A DNA stretch of 64,000 nucleotides from Pseudomonas sp. KUIN-1 (GCF_009176725.1 NZ_AP020337.1:5964590-6028589); one strand, 5' to 3'; shown: positions 8,123-16,974, counted from the first letter of the stretch. Notes: generated by a model not told the origin, from the sequence alone. Translations and numbers: made by a program.

Positions 8123-10153
8123 TCAGGCAATCAGTTTGAAACGCGCCACGACATTGCGCATGTCGCTGGCGACCCGCGCCAGTTCATCGGCGGTAACCGC
8201 GTTGTTGTCGATACCCAGCATCAACGTCCCGGAGCTGTTACGAATCTCCATGACATTGCGGTTGATGTCTTCGGAGACCGCATGCTGCTGCACGGCGGCA
8301 CTGGCGATCTGCGTGTTCATCTCGACGATACGCTCCACGCCCTGACTGATGCTCGACAGGCTGCCCGAGGCATCGCTGGCGGCACTGATGCACGCATGAG
8401 CCTTCTGCTGCCCGGCCTGCATCTGCTGCACGGCAGCGTCGGTCGCACCTTGCAGTTGCTGAATGATGCCGCGAATTTCTTCGGTCGACGCCTGAGTGCG
8501 CGAAGCCAGCGTGCGGACTTCATCAGCCACCACGGCAAATCCGCGACCCTGCTCACCTGCCCGTGCAGCTTCGATGGCGGCATTGAGGGCCAACAGGTTG
8601 GTCTGATCGGCAATGGTGCTGATGACCTGGATAACACCACCAATCGACTGACTGTGCAGGGCCAGCGCCTGGACCTTCTGGGCACTGAGTTCCACTTCTT
8701 CGGCCAGCGCCTGAATGGTCGAGTGTGCCTGGTGCATGATGCGCAGGCCGTTACGTGATGCAGTATTCGCTTCATCGGCGGCCAGCGCAGCACCTTCGGT
8801 GTTCTGCGCCACATCGGCGACGCTCGCGGTCATCTCGTTGATCGCGGTCGCCACTTGCTCCGTTTCAGCCTGCTGCGCATTCATCGACTGCTTGGCCAGG
8901 CCGATGGATGCGCCCAGCCGGGACGCTACATCCGTCAGTTCGTAAGAGGTGCGGTCCATGTGCGAGATGGAGCTGGCGAAGGCGTCGGCCATCAGGTTCA
9001 GGCCGTTGGCGATATCCGCCACTTCGTCCTTGCTGACGACCGCTACGCGTGCACTCAGATCGCCCTCGCCCAGACGGCGGGTAACGCCCAGCAGGCTGTC
9101 GATGGTCAGGCGCAAGGCGCGGTAGATGCTGCAGAACGCGTAGAGCAGCAACAAACCCATGATCACGCACATGGCAATCACGACTTCGCGTTGCAGCACC
9201 AGGGCGTCGTAGCGCGTATTCAATTCATTCTGAAGCGCGGTCTGAATTTCGTCCTGAGCCTTGTAGAGGCCCGAGACAACCACGTTGCCGCGCGCACTCA
9301 GCGCCTGACCCTGCTGCACCGAAAACTCTGTGCCTTTTACGTACGCGTGCAGGTCGCCGCGAAAGCTGTCCATCGCTGCAGTAGCGGCAGTGATCGGGTC
9401 ACTGATGCGCGCGGCCAGCTCTGGCGAACGACGCTTGAGCAGTCGAATGCTTTGCTCCAGCTCCGCCCGAAATTGCAGTTCGATCTTCAGCAGGCTTTCC
9501 AGCGAGCCGCGCATCGATACACTCAGCCCCTGACCGGTTACCAAACCTGCCGTGATACCGCGGATCTGACCGGCGACGTTGATTTCCCGAGGCATACGGA
9601 TGGTGCTCAGGTCGATCAGAAACAGCGAGGCGTAATCTTCGTCCAGCACCATGCCCGAGGTAGCCGAGACGTAGTAGATAAAGTTGAGTGTCTGGGCCAG
9701 TTGCTCGTTCCACTGGGCGAACACTTCATCCTGCGACAGGCCTGGCTTGATACTGTCCATCAGGGAGCGGGTGCTTTCACGCAGGCGCTGTACGCGGTTC
9801 TCGGTTTCCAGCTGCTGCCCTTGGCGTGCGTCCATGTCGGCAAGATTGGCAAGAGCGGTTTCGAGCTGAGCGCGATTGCTGATCACATCCTGAGCGGCAG
9901 AGGCATCGCCGGCGAGCAGACGGTTACTGGCCGCGCGCTGGAGCATGGAAGTTCGCAGCACGGGGGTGGTCAATTGCAGGTATTCACGGCCGACGCGCTC
10001 TTGCGCGACCGTGTCGATGCTTGCATTCAGGCTGTTGAAAACCCGAAGACCGAGAACGATCAGCGGGATAACGATAATGATGGCTAAAACGGCAAACTTG
10101 GCAGGGAAACGCAGGCGATTGGTCAGGTAGATACCAGGCGAAAGAATGTTCAT
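8123..10153 (-). CDS. Methyl-accepting chemotaxis protein
   Basis: This is a 676-aa transducer with a membrane helix near residues 18-40, a large mostly helical periplasmic region of about 270 residues, a second helix (about 320-340), a HAMP domain, and the signalling domain with the tip IADQTNLLALNAAIEAARAGEQGRGFAVVADEVR. It should pass ligand state to CheA/CheW at the cell pole. The ligand is not predictable from the sequence. It lies in tandem with the other transducer, with a terminator between them, so the two are probably transcribed separately. The ATG at 10153 is preceded by an AGAGAAC purine stretch. Confidence 0.92.
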   Translation of the reverse strand: MNILSPGIYLTNRLRFPAKFAVLAIIIVIPLIVLGLRVFNSLNASIDTVAQERVGREYLQLTTPVLRTSMLQRAASNRLLAGDASAAQDVISNRAQLETALANLADMDARQGQQLETENRVQRLRESTRSLMDSIKPGLSQDEVFAQWNEQLAQTLNFIYYVSATSGMVLDEDYASLFLIDLSTIRMPREINVAGQIRGITAGLVTGQGLSVSMRGSLESLLKIELQFRAELEQSIRLLKRRSPELAARISDPITAATAAMDSFRGDLHAYVKGTEFSVQQGQALSARGNVVVSGLYKAQDEIQTALQNELNTRYDALVLQREVVIAMCVIMGLLLLYAFCSIYRALRLTIDSLLGVTRRLGEGDLSARVAVVSKDEVADIANGLNLMADAFASSISHMDRTSYELTDVASRLGASIGLAKQSMNAQQAETEQVATAINEMTASVADVAQNTEGAALAADEANTASRNGLRIMHQAHSTIQALAEEVELSAQKVQALALHSQSIGGVIQVISTIADQTNLLALNAAIEAARAGEQGRGFAVVADEVRTLASRTQASTEEIRGIIQQLQGATDAAVQQMQAGQQKAHACISAASDASGSLSSISQGVERIVEMNTQIASAAVQQHAVSEDINRNVMEIRNSSGTLMLGIDNNAVTADELARVASDMRNVVARFKLIA

Positions 10154-10517
10154 AGTGTTCTCTTTTTAATTAGGGTGTCCGATCCGGGCGGAAAAGCTCC
10201 TTTCTTTGCATCACGGGTAGTACAGGGCAGCTATGCCGTGCTGAACGAGGTCATCCATTCAGATGGAGGCACATTGACATCACTTGAGAGCAGTGGCCTG
10301 TCAGGAAGTTCAATGGGTGCTATAGCCTGATACTCGGGCTATCGACCAGGCCACGGTTAACGTGAGGTCAGGATCATCGGGCGAATGGCGGGCGAGAGCG
10401 CTTTACCGCTAATACGCTTGCGGCAGGCATGATTCGAATGAGGGCATTCAGGTCAATCAGGCGGGAAACAACTGTTCATCTGACAGTCTGGCGACCGTAG
10501 ACTTTGCAAAAGAGAAA
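10154..10517. other. Intergenic region upstream of the chemotaxis gene
   Basis: About 360 bases without a credible ORF. It must hold the promoter of the chemotaxis gene at 10153. Nothing else stands out to the eye. Confidence 0.4.
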
Positions 10518-10550
10518 TACCGTCGTGCGACATCGTGACGCACGACGGTA
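10518..10550 (-). terminator. Terminator of the small DUF6555-like gene
   Basis: A perfect 12-bp stem, TACCGTCGTGCG (10518-10529) with CGCACGACGGTA (10539-10550), around a 9-base loop. On the minus strand it is followed by TTTCTCTTTT. It lies 30 bases past the stop of the 74-aa gene. Confidence 0.8.
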
Positions 10551-10579
10551 GGTGTCGTATCGAGGTGATCGAGGGCTCT

Positions 10580-10804
10580 TCAAGCCCTCGCCCACTCCAC
10601 GTTCGACAAACCGAGCTTTTCCGCCTGAGGCTTGCTCAGCTTCGGCACCGGGTCGGAACGGTACTTGGGGATCGCACCGAACCCGGCATCCACTGAAGCC
10701 CAGTGCCAGGCCTCTTTATTGTCCATGGCGCCTGCTCTTATGTAGAACGTCTTGTAACTGCCATGCAGCAGGTAATCGATACGGTAGTGTTTTTCATCAG
10801 CCAT
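10580..10804 (-). CDS. Small conserved protein, DUF6555-like
   Basis: This is a 74-aa protein beginning MADEKHYRIDYLLHGS and rich in aromatic residues (AWHWASVDAG in the middle). It looks like the DUF6555 family of short Pseudomonas proteins, which I recognise only by general resemblance; the function is unknown. I chose the ATG at 10804 because AGGAG lies 7 bases upstream; the frame is open a further 13 codons. No signal peptide or membrane segment is seen. It is a single-gene unit with its own terminator, divergent from the manganese catalase across a region with two palindromes, so the two genes may share stress regulation. Confidence 0.75.
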   Translation of the reverse strand: MADEKHYRIDYLLHGSYKTFYIRAGAMDNKEAWHWASVDAGFGAIPKYRSDPVPKLSKPQAEKLGLSNVEWARA

Positions 10805-10874
10805 TGTGGTGCTCCTGCTTTGTCGACTCGCAAAACAGATCACAGCAGTTTCAAAAAATTCAAAATATTAATGC

Positions 10875-10890
10875 CATCATTTAAATGATG
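10875..10890. promoter_or_regulatory. 16-bp perfect palindrome in divergent promoter region
   Basis: CATCATTTAAATGATG is a perfect inverted repeat 70 bases upstream of the DUF6555-like start and 340 upstream of the catalase. Just inside and beyond it, AAATGA-TG-TCATTT makes an overlapping second dyad. It could be an operator, but the regulator is unknown. Confidence 0.45.
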
Positions 10891-10920
10891 TCATTTAGCC
10901 ATAACCTGATGTATCTTTAT

Positions 10921-10942
10921 AACTGAACCCTAGGGTTTAGTT
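10921..10942. promoter_or_regulatory. 22-bp near-perfect palindrome in divergent promoter region
   Basis: The two 11-base arms, AACTGAACCCT and AGGGTTTAGTT, are inverted repeats with one mismatch and no spacer. The site lies between the divergent DUF6555-like gene and the manganese catalase operon. Its symmetry and position suggest a dimeric regulator, but I do not recognise the consensus. Confidence 0.45.
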
Positions 10943-11231
10943 GGCGATAGAGTTTGTTTATAACTGCACTTTTACGCTGTTTTCAGCGGGAAACAGTGAC
11001 GGCCGCCGAGCCGGTTAAAATAGGCTTCTCCGCCACGATGAACGGACATTCAGCGCAGCATAGGGAATAATAAAATTCTATTGAACGGCAGTTTAAACAC
11101 CGTCGGTCCTCTTTAAAAAAGTTAGCAGTAACGATCGTGCTCCTCAGTCTCTCATAACCTGTGACTGCGTTGAATCGAGCCCATGCACATGGGTTGACGC
11201 TTCCCGAGAGATCAAAGCCTGAGGATACGAC

Positions 11232-12113
11232 ATGTTCATGTATAACAAGCGACTTCAATATACCGTACGCGTAGCAAGACCCAATCCTGGACTGGCCAAC
11301 CTTCTGCTTGAGCAGTTCGGTGGGGCTCAGGGTGAACTGGCCGCCGCCGGCCGCTACTTCACTCAAGGGTTGAGTGAAGAAGATCCAGGCCGTAAGGACC
11401 TGCTGATGGATATCGCCACCGAAGAACTGAGCCACCTTGAAATCGTCGGTTCCATTATTGTCATGCTCAATAAGGGCGCCAAAGGTCAATTGGCTGAAGG
11501 CATCGAAGAAGAAGGCGAGTTGTATCGCGCTATCAACGGTAATGGCAATGACTCACATATCACCAGCCTGCTATACGGCTCCGGTGCGCCGCTGACCAAT
11601 TCTGCCGGTGTGCCTTTTACAGCGGCTTATATCGATACCATCGGCGAACCAACAGCGGACTTCCGTTCCAACATCGCCGCAGAATCAAGAGCCAAGATTG
11701 TTTACGAGCGATTGATGAACGTGACCGATGACCCTGGCGTTAAAGAAGCGCTGGGCTTTCTCATGACTCGGGAAATCGCACACCAGTTGTCGTTTGAAAA
11801 AGCCCTGCACGCCATCCAGCCCAACTTCCCGCAGGGCAAGCTGCCGGGCATGCCGGAATTCACCAACAAGTACTTCAACATGTCCGGCGAATCCAATGTA
11901 CGCGGCGCCTGGAATCAAGGCGGCGACTGGGAGTATGTGGAATCGCCACAAGCGGCTGTCGATGGCGGCGATGGTACGGCCTCGGTCACGCTCAATGAAA
12001 AGGACACCGAGGCGCTGGAAATGATGAAGGAACGGACCCAGTCCGACCCGGCCGCCAACCCGATCACCGGGGCGGACCTGGGTTCTGGTCTGGTCCAGGG
12101 CAAAGATGCCTGA
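11232..12113 (+). CDS. Manganese (non-haem) catalase
   Basis: The 293-aa protein is a ferritin-fold di-manganese catalase that disproportionates H2O2 in the cytoplasm. The metal ligands can be placed: Glu35 in AQGELAAAG, Glu65 and His68 in TEELSHLE, Glu151 in AAESRAKIVYERL, and Glu181 and His184 in TREIAHQL. The length and the C-terminal extension, ending in the LGSGLVQGKDA region, fit the family. The frame has ATG codons at 11232 and 11238; GAGG about 8 bases before the first favours it. It is followed by a 65-aa gene and a YciE-type gene in the same direction, a stress-cluster arrangement found in several proteobacteria. Confidence 0.95.
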   Translation: MFMYNKRLQYTVRVARPNPGLANLLLEQFGGAQGELAAAGRYFTQGLSEEDPGRKDLLMDIATEELSHLEIVGSIIVMLNKGAKGQLAEGIEEEGELYRAINGNGNDSHITSLLYGSGAPLTNSAGVPFTAAYIDTIGEPTADFRSNIAAESRAKIVYERLMNVTDDPGVKEALGFLMTREIAHQLSFEKALHAIQPNFPQGKLPGMPEFTNKYFNMSGESNVRGAWNQGGDWEYVESPQAAVDGGDGTASVTLNEKDTEALEMMKERTQSDPAANPITGADLGSGLVQGKDA

Positions 12114-12149
12114 AACGGCAACCCTTGTTATGTTCAGGAGAATGGAATC

Positions 12150-12347
12150 ATGAAGAAACTTCGCTCCAGCACATCCCCTTCGCCGCAGGGCGAGTTCGAT
12201 ACCGCCTTGAGCGACGCGGTATTTGTAAAAGGGCTTCGTGCCTTCGAAGCCCAGGCGCTGCGTGCACGCCGAGGCTTCCAGGTGGTGATGGCGATCAAGG
12301 GTTTCTGCGTTGGAACCCTGCTTGAAAACAACCTGCCACGGCGCTGA
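12150..12347 (+). CDS. Small basic hypothetical protein
   Basis: This is a 65-aa ORF with a strong AGGAGA site 8-9 bases upstream of its ATG, 36 bases after the catalase stop. The product is basic (many Arg and Lys) with no membrane segment or signal peptide. I do not recognise it. The ribosome binding site and position inside the stress cluster make it a probable real gene. It is in the right place to be co-transcribed with the catalase. Confidence 0.6.
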   Translation: MKKLRSSTSPSPQGEFDTALSDAVFVKGLRAFEAQALRARRGFQVVMAIKGFCVGTLLENNLPRR

Positions 12348-12439
12348 TCTCACAGCGCATCAAACCCGACTTGTCCACAGGCCAGCAGGCAATCCGCTCG
12401 CCTGTGGACAAGTCTCTCTTCGCTGAAAAGGGCAAGAAC

Positions 12440-12937
12440 ATGACTCGCACGACGATAGAAGATTTGTTCATTCACGAACTTTCAGACGTTTACAGCGCTG
12501 AAAAGCAAATTACCAAAGCACTCCCGCGTCTGGCACGCGCTTCGACCAATCCACTGCTGGCAGAAGCCTTCAAGGCTCATCTTGAAGAAACTCAGGGTCA
12601 GATCGATCGTATCGATGAATTGGTGGAAGGCGCTGGTCTGAAGCTGAAACGCATGAAGTGCGCGGCCATGGAAGGTCTGATCGAAGAAAGCAAGGAATTG
12701 CTGGAAGAGATCGAAAAAGGTGCAGTGCTCGATGCCGCGTTGATCGGCGCATGCCAGAAGGTCGAACATTACGAGATCGCCAGTTACGGCACACTCATCG
12801 CAATGGCCAGACATTTAAATATGAAAGAGGCAGCCGCTCTATTGAGTGCCACGTTGGCGGAAGAAAAAGGCGCAGACGAAAAGCTCACGGAGATCGCCGA
12901 ACAGGGCGGAACCCAGGCGGCCACTTCGAAAAAGTAA
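12440..12937 (+). CDS. YciE/DUF892 ferritin-like protein
   Basis: The 165-aa protein is all helical and opens with TIEDLFIHELSDVYSAEKQI, the hallmark of the YciE/DUF892 family. This is a ferritin-like fold whose conserved Glu and His residues (ELSDVYSAEKQ, HLEETQGQ, KVEHYEI) may bind metal; the function is unknown, but expression is stress-linked in several bacteria. The ATG at 12440 was chosen over an upstream in-frame start at 12371 because the family begins here. Only weak GGGCAAG purines precede it. It follows the manganese catalase and a small gene. Confidence 0.88.
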   Translation: MTRTTIEDLFIHELSDVYSAEKQITKALPRLARASTNPLLAEAFKAHLEETQGQIDRIDELVEGAGLKLKRMKCAAMEGLIEESKELLEEIEKGAVLDAALIGACQKVEHYEIASYGTLIAMARHLNMKEAAALLSATLAEEKGADEKLTEIAEQGGTQAATSKK

Positions 12938-12956
12938 TCATGGTTCACTGCGTCAG

Positions 12957-12995
12957 CCGCATGACGGTCTACAGGGTGTAGGTCCCGTCATGCGG
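12957..12995. terminator. Hairpin between convergent genes
   Basis: CCGCATGACGG (12957-12967) pairs perfectly with CCGTCATGCGG (12985-12995) in the 68-base gap between the convergent YciE-type and DUF4142 genes. There is no T-run, so it may be a bidirectional terminator of low efficiency or an mRNA-stabilising stem. Confidence 0.45.
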
Positions 12996-13005
12996 GCCAG
13001 TGGAA

Positions 13006-13524
13006 TTACTTCTTGGCAGCATCACCGCCATGCGCAGCAGCGAGTTTTTTCGCATGCTCCAGATGCTTCTCCAGCGTAGGCAGCGTTGCCTTTGCAAACG
13101 CCTTCAGATCTGGATCCTTGCCATTCTCGGCCTCTTCCTTGTACAGCTTGATCGCCTGCTCATGCGCGGAGACCTGATTGTTGGCATAAGCCTGGTCGAA
13201 CGACTTCTCGCGCATCTCCAGAATCATTGCCTTGGCTTTGTCCATCAGCATAGGGTCTTCGGACACTTCAAGGTTCTTGCTTTTTGCGATTGCAGCCAGC
13301 TTCTCATTGGCAGCGGTGTGATCCGTGACCATCTGCTTTGCAAATTCCTTCACATCTGCAGAGACACCTTTCTCATCCTGTGCGAGCTTGCCAACCTGAA
13401 CTTCGGCGATGCCTTTGGCAGAAGCATCTTCTACGAAATCATCAGCGTCCTGAGCAGCAACAGCCATTTGCGAACCTAGCGAAAGCACAACGGCAATGGC
13501 GCTCATGCGAAAATAATTGGTCAT
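13006..13524 (-). CDS. DUF4142 protein, exported
   Basis: This is a 172-aa protein with a clear Sec signal peptide (hydrophobic SAIAVVLSLGSQM, cleavage near AVAAQ at 23-25). An all-helical DUF4142 domain follows, with the typical spaced motifs EVQVGKLAQ, VKEFAKQMVTDHTAANEKLAAIAK and LPTLEKHLEHAKKL. The family is periplasmic or outer-membrane associated, has a ferritin-like four-helix fold, and is linked to stress; its activity is unknown. The C-terminus is Lys/Ala rich. It is convergent with the YciE-type gene and probably belongs to the same stress response. Confidence 0.88.
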   Translation of the reverse strand: MTNYFRMSAIAVVLSLGSQMAVAAQDADDFVEDASAKGIAEVQVGKLAQDEKGVSADVKEFAKQMVTDHTAANEKLAAIAKSKNLEVSEDPMLMDKAKAMILEMREKSFDQAYANNQVSAHEQAIKLYKEEAENGKDPDLKAFAKATLPTLEKHLEHAKKLAAAHGGDAAKK

Positions 13525-13858
13525 TTTCGGTCATCCTTTTATGGGCTGAATACGTCATCGTTATCGATGACATAAACGTTACGACCGGCTTCAAATACCT
13601 GCGTTCAGCCTTTTTGATCGGACACGGCATACGCCGATGCCGCGGTCACCTGTTGCGGATGTAAACCCCGACCGGCAATGCATTTTTTCCGCGCAACCTT
13701 CGCCCGCTGGAATAAGCACGATCGCCACCTATCGGCGCCCGGAAAATTACGCTGAATTTCCCTGTACCGAGGCACTCACTTATCTACGCTGCATAGAAAA
13801 ACAGAAAGTCCCGAATGACTGCGTCAACGTGATGTTCAACTGCCGAGGTACGATTTTC
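13525..13858. other. Divergent promoter region
   Basis: About 330 bases between the DUF4142 gene and the iron-containing redox enzyme gene. The frame of the enzyme stays open back to 13637, but the predicted residues there look non-coding. An AT-rich dyad-like stretch at 13555-13580 (TTATCGATGACATAA) is a possible promoter/operator area. Confidence 0.35.
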
Positions 13859-15310
13859 ATGACGTCTCTTCAAGTGATGACAGGCGATGCCGTCGTCAAA
13901 ACCGTCGTTGAAGAAGCCCGTTCAAAAACCGTCTATCAATCATGGATGAATGAACGTGCTCCCGAACATCAACACGATGCGGTCCTGTTTCTGAATCACT
14001 GCCTGGCCCTGGCCGAGCGGGAACACTGCGACCTTCCGGCCCAGCCTGAAGCGCTTGAACAGTGGATGGAGCAGAACGTAGGGGTCGTGGCTGATCAATA
14101 TGCGCTCTATCTCGAGCAACGCCGCGCAGGAAAACCGAGACGGTTTTTCAAGAACAAAGCGCACGCGATGTATTTCATTCAGCAGGTCGCACCGACCAAA
14201 ATGGTCGACGGCGCCTGGCTATACGGATTGCTGCCGCGCTGGGCAGACTACCGCTTCCACGGCCTGATTCGTACGTATCTTGAAGAGCTCGGTGACGGCG
14301 AACAGGCGCAGAATCATGTCTCGCTGTACCGGAAACTGCTGGCGGATCTCGACTGCGATACCAACGCGCCACTGGCAGACGATGCTTACCTGCAGGGAGC
14401 GATTCAGCTGTCACTGGGGCAACTGAGCGAGCAGTACCTTCCCGAGGTCATTGGTTACAACCTGGGTTATGAACAGCTGCCGCTGCACTTGCTCATCACA
14501 TCATTCGAGCTGAATGAACTGGGCATTGACCCTTACTACTTCACCCTGCATGTGACGATCGATAACGCCAGCACCGGTCATGCGCGCAAGGCTGCGCAGA
14601 GCGTCCTTGAACTGATGCCGGTAGGCCAGGAACGCGACGAGTTTTACCGTCGTGTCGCCAGTGGTTACCGGCTCAATGAGCTGGGCATGGGTTCAACTCA
14701 GGTGATCCAGTCGTTCGACCTGGAGCAGGAAGTGATCACCATGCTCGAGCGCAAGCGCACGTTCGGTCAGCACATGCATTCCGACTACTGCCGTCTCGAC
14801 GGCAAGACTGTCAACGAATGGCTCGCCGAGCCCGATCAGATCCCGGAATTTCTTGCTGTACTGCAGAACAGAGGCTGGATCAAGCGTCACGAAGACCCTC
14901 TGCACAGCCGCTTCTGGAAGCTGTTCGAGGGCGCCGGCGCACCGATGTTCGGCGTCTTCAACGGTTATGAAAAGCAACTCGTGCACGACTGGATCGCCGG
15001 TGACTGGCTGTCGGATGGCAGCGCTCAGCCCACGGTTGGCAAACGGCTTCCGGAAGCCTTTCGCTCGCGCTTCCGCAACCTGCAAGATGGCGCTCAGCCC
15101 TCCCCCGCGCTTGCAGTGCCTGCCTCGGCAGACGCTGACCCGGACGTGCGCGAACTGCACATGAAACTGGAATCTGCGCCCGCCTCGGAGAAGATGTCCA
15201 CGTTGATCGAAAGCATGTCGCCGGCAAGACACGCGACCGCCGCCGGCCTGCACGCGACGCGTCTGTTTGTGAACAGCATGGCCGAGCGCATGACAGGAGC
15301 CCACGCATGA
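13859..15310 (+). CDS. Iron-containing redox enzyme family protein (haem-oxygenase-like fold)
   Basis: This is a 483-aa protein matching, by pattern, the iron-containing redox enzymes with a haem-oxygenase-like diiron-oxidase (HDO) fold. Candidate metal ligands are the Glu residues in RTYLEELGDGE with the His of QNHVSLY, and the Glu in FELNELGID with the His residues of TLHVTIDNASTGH. These enzymes cleave or oxidise small substrates; the substrate here is unknown. The ATG at 13859 was chosen for the GAGG 9 bases before it. The stop overlaps the start of the methyltransferase (ATGA), so the two are co-translated. About 230 residues after the core are unassigned. Confidence 0.75.
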   Translation: MTSLQVMTGDAVVKTVVEEARSKTVYQSWMNERAPEHQHDAVLFLNHCLALAEREHCDLPAQPEALEQWMEQNVGVVADQYALYLEQRRAGKPRRFFKNKAHAMYFIQQVAPTKMVDGAWLYGLLPRWADYRFHGLIRTYLEELGDGEQAQNHVSLYRKLLADLDCDTNAPLADDAYLQGAIQLSLGQLSEQYLPEVIGYNLGYEQLPLHLLITSFELNELGIDPYYFTLHVTIDNASTGHARKAAQSVLELMPVGQERDEFYRRVASGYRLNELGMGSTQVIQSFDLEQEVITMLERKRTFGQHMHSDYCRLDGKTVNEWLAEPDQIPEFLAVLQNRGWIKRHEDPLHSRFWKLFEGAGAPMFGVFNGYEKQLVHDWIAGDWLSDGSAQPTVGKRLPEAFRSRFRNLQDGAQPSPALAVPASADADPDVRELHMKLESAPASEKMSTLIESMSPARHATAAGLHATRLFVNSMAERMTGAHA

Positions 15311-16254
15311 GTCATCCCCTCCCCGACAGCGCCGCGCTGATTGCCCTGGCGCAGCGTCTTGAAACCAGCGGCTATCGCTTTATCACGCCCACGCCCCTGA
15401 CTCATCAACACGTCAATCAACGCCCGGAAAATCGTACTGCCGCGTCACTGCGCGATGTGTTCGGCTGGAGTCGGCTGATACCGGAATCCATGCTGCCGGT
15501 CGAGGAGGCTCAAGGGTTGCTGGCTGCCGGTATTCTGGAACGTAAGGAAGACGGCTTGAAAAGCCGGGTGAGATTTTCCAGCCTGGATGATCTGCTGCTG
15601 GTGCATTCGGCGTTTCCTACCTCAGATGAAGACTCGGTGTTTTTCGGTCCGGATACCTACCGCTTCGCGCAGTCCATCAATCGCCATCTGCAAGGTACGT
15701 CGCACCCGGTCAACCGCGCCGTCGACATCGGCTGTGGCACGGGTGCCGGCGCCATGTTGATCGCGGTCGCCCGTCCGCAGGCACAGGTTCATGCCGTCGA
15801 CATCAACCCCAAGGCACTGCATTTCGCACAGACCAATGCGGCAGTCGCCGGGCTGAAGAATATGGAGTGCTGCCACAGCGATATTCTCTCGGGCCTGAGC
15901 GGAAATTTCGACCTGATCGTCGCCAACCCGCCCTACATGAAAGACACCCAGCGCCGCGCCTACCGCCACGGAGGTGATGCACTGGGCGCAGACCTGTCTG
16001 TGCGCATCCTGCGCGAGTCACTGGACCGCCTGGCCCCGGGCGGCTCGCTGGTGCTTTACACCGGCGTGGCCATGGTGGGCGAGCACGATCCGTTTTTCGA
16101 AGCGGTGCAGGCCGATATCGACCATGCGGCACTGACATGGACCTACCGCGAACTGGACCCGGATGTCTTCGGCGAAGAGCTGCTTGAAGAGGGTTACGAA
16201 GACGTGGACCGTATTGCAGCGGTGGAGCTGGTGGTCACCCGACGCCCCGCATGA
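15307..16254 (+). CDS. Class I SAM-dependent methyltransferase with NPPY motif
   Basis: This is a 315-aa protein with an N-terminal helical region of about 115 residues, followed by a Rossmann methyltransferase domain. Motif I is VDIGCGTGAGAM, the acidic residue of strand 2 is in HAVDINPKAL, and motif IV is NPPYM. NPPY is typical of enzymes that methylate a planar amide or amine nitrogen (PrmC/HemK-like, N6-adenine), though here it may act on a small molecule. The ATG overlaps the previous stop as ATGA. The tight coupling to a putative diiron oxidase suggests that the two work on one substrate or maturation pathway. Confidence 0.82.
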   Translation: MSHPLPDSAALIALAQRLETSGYRFITPTPLTHQHVNQRPENRTAASLRDVFGWSRLIPESMLPVEEAQGLLAAGILERKEDGLKSRVRFSSLDDLLLVHSAFPTSDEDSVFFGPDTYRFAQSINRHLQGTSHPVNRAVDIGCGTGAGAMLIAVARPQAQVHAVDINPKALHFAQTNAAVAGLKNMECCHSDILSGLSGNFDLIVANPPYMKDTQRRAYRHGGDALGADLSVRILRESLDRLAPGGSLVLYTGVAMVGEHDPFFEAVQADIDHAALTWTYRELDPDVFGEELLEEGYEDVDRIAAVELVVTRRPA

Positions 16255-16413
16255 CCCACCGAAATATCTTCAATAGTTCGTGCTTATAACGCGCATAAGA
16301 ACCAAGCATTGGTCAGCCTGACCGCATCCCGGTGAAACTTGCCACGAGCCATCGATCAACACCCTGCTGTTGATCGATGCAGGCTCGTCGCACACCGAAA
16401 AGGATGACGACAC

Positions 16414-16827
16414 ATGCCACGCCTGAACCGGATTATCGAAACAGCCCTCTACGTAGACGATCTGGCGAACGCCAGGGAGTTCTATTCCGACACCCTTGAA
16501 CTGGAAGTGATGTTCGAAAGCGCGACATTGGTGGCGTTCAACGTCGGCGGTGTGAGCACCCTGCTGTTGTTCAAGCGCGGCGCTTCGTTGCAGACGCAGT
16601 ACCTGAGCGGCGGAGAGATACCACCCCACGATGCACACGGCCGGATTCATGTGTGCTTCGCCATCAATGCCGACGAGATGCAAGCCTGGGCGGATCGCCT
16701 TGCCAGGGCCAGCGTCGCCATCGAAGGCCGCACCGAATGGCCCAAAGGCGGATCGAGCGTCTATTTCCGCGACCCCGATGAAAATCTCGTCGAACTCCTG
16801 ACGCCGGGCTGCTGGGCGATTTATTGA
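16414..16827 (+). CDS. VOC (glyoxalase/bleomycin-resistance-like) family protein
   Basis: The 137-aa protein has the paired beta-alpha-beta-beta-beta modules of the vicinal oxygen chelate fold: IIETALYVDDLANAREFYSDTLEL at the start and RIHVCFAI followed by SVYFRDPDENLVELLTPG near the end. The latter holds the usual C-terminal metal-binding Glu. Members include lyases, dioxygenases and drug-binding proteins; the exact activity cannot be assigned. It starts 160 bases after the methyltransferase, with AAAGGATG purines upstream, so it may or may not belong to that operon. Confidence 0.85.
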   Translation: MPRLNRIIETALYVDDLANAREFYSDTLELEVMFESATLVAFNVGGVSTLLLFKRGASLQTQYLSGGEIPPHDAHGRIHVCFAINADEMQAWADRLARASVAIEGRTEWPKGGSSVYFRDPDENLVELLTPGCWAIY

Positions 16828-16915
16828 ATCGCTCAGGTCACACGTTGCTCTGCAAAGGTGGGTCAATAAAGCGGGGCAATCGAATATTGATACGCGGGTG
16901 TGCCGCGCCTCAAAT

Positions 16916-16933
16916 GTTATGTTATAACGATTG
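16916..16933. promoter_or_regulatory. Zur-box-like site upstream of ABC importer
   Basis: The stretch contains ATGTTATAAC (16919-16928) with the symmetric core GTTATAAC, matching the central part and left half of the gammaproteobacterial Zur operator (AATGTTATAACATT type). The right flank (GATTG) departs from consensus. It lies 47 bases before a small ORF and about 175 before an importer operon whose P. aeruginosa look-alike is zinc-regulated. Motif and context agree, but the match is partial. Confidence 0.45.
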
Positions 16934-16974
16934 AAGATTCTTAATGCAGCCTTCCCAAGCGATCTTCCGCCGCC

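Noticed and set aside
8855..10087. 410-aa plus-strand ORF
   Set aside because: Antisense to the second chemotaxis gene; no domains are seen.
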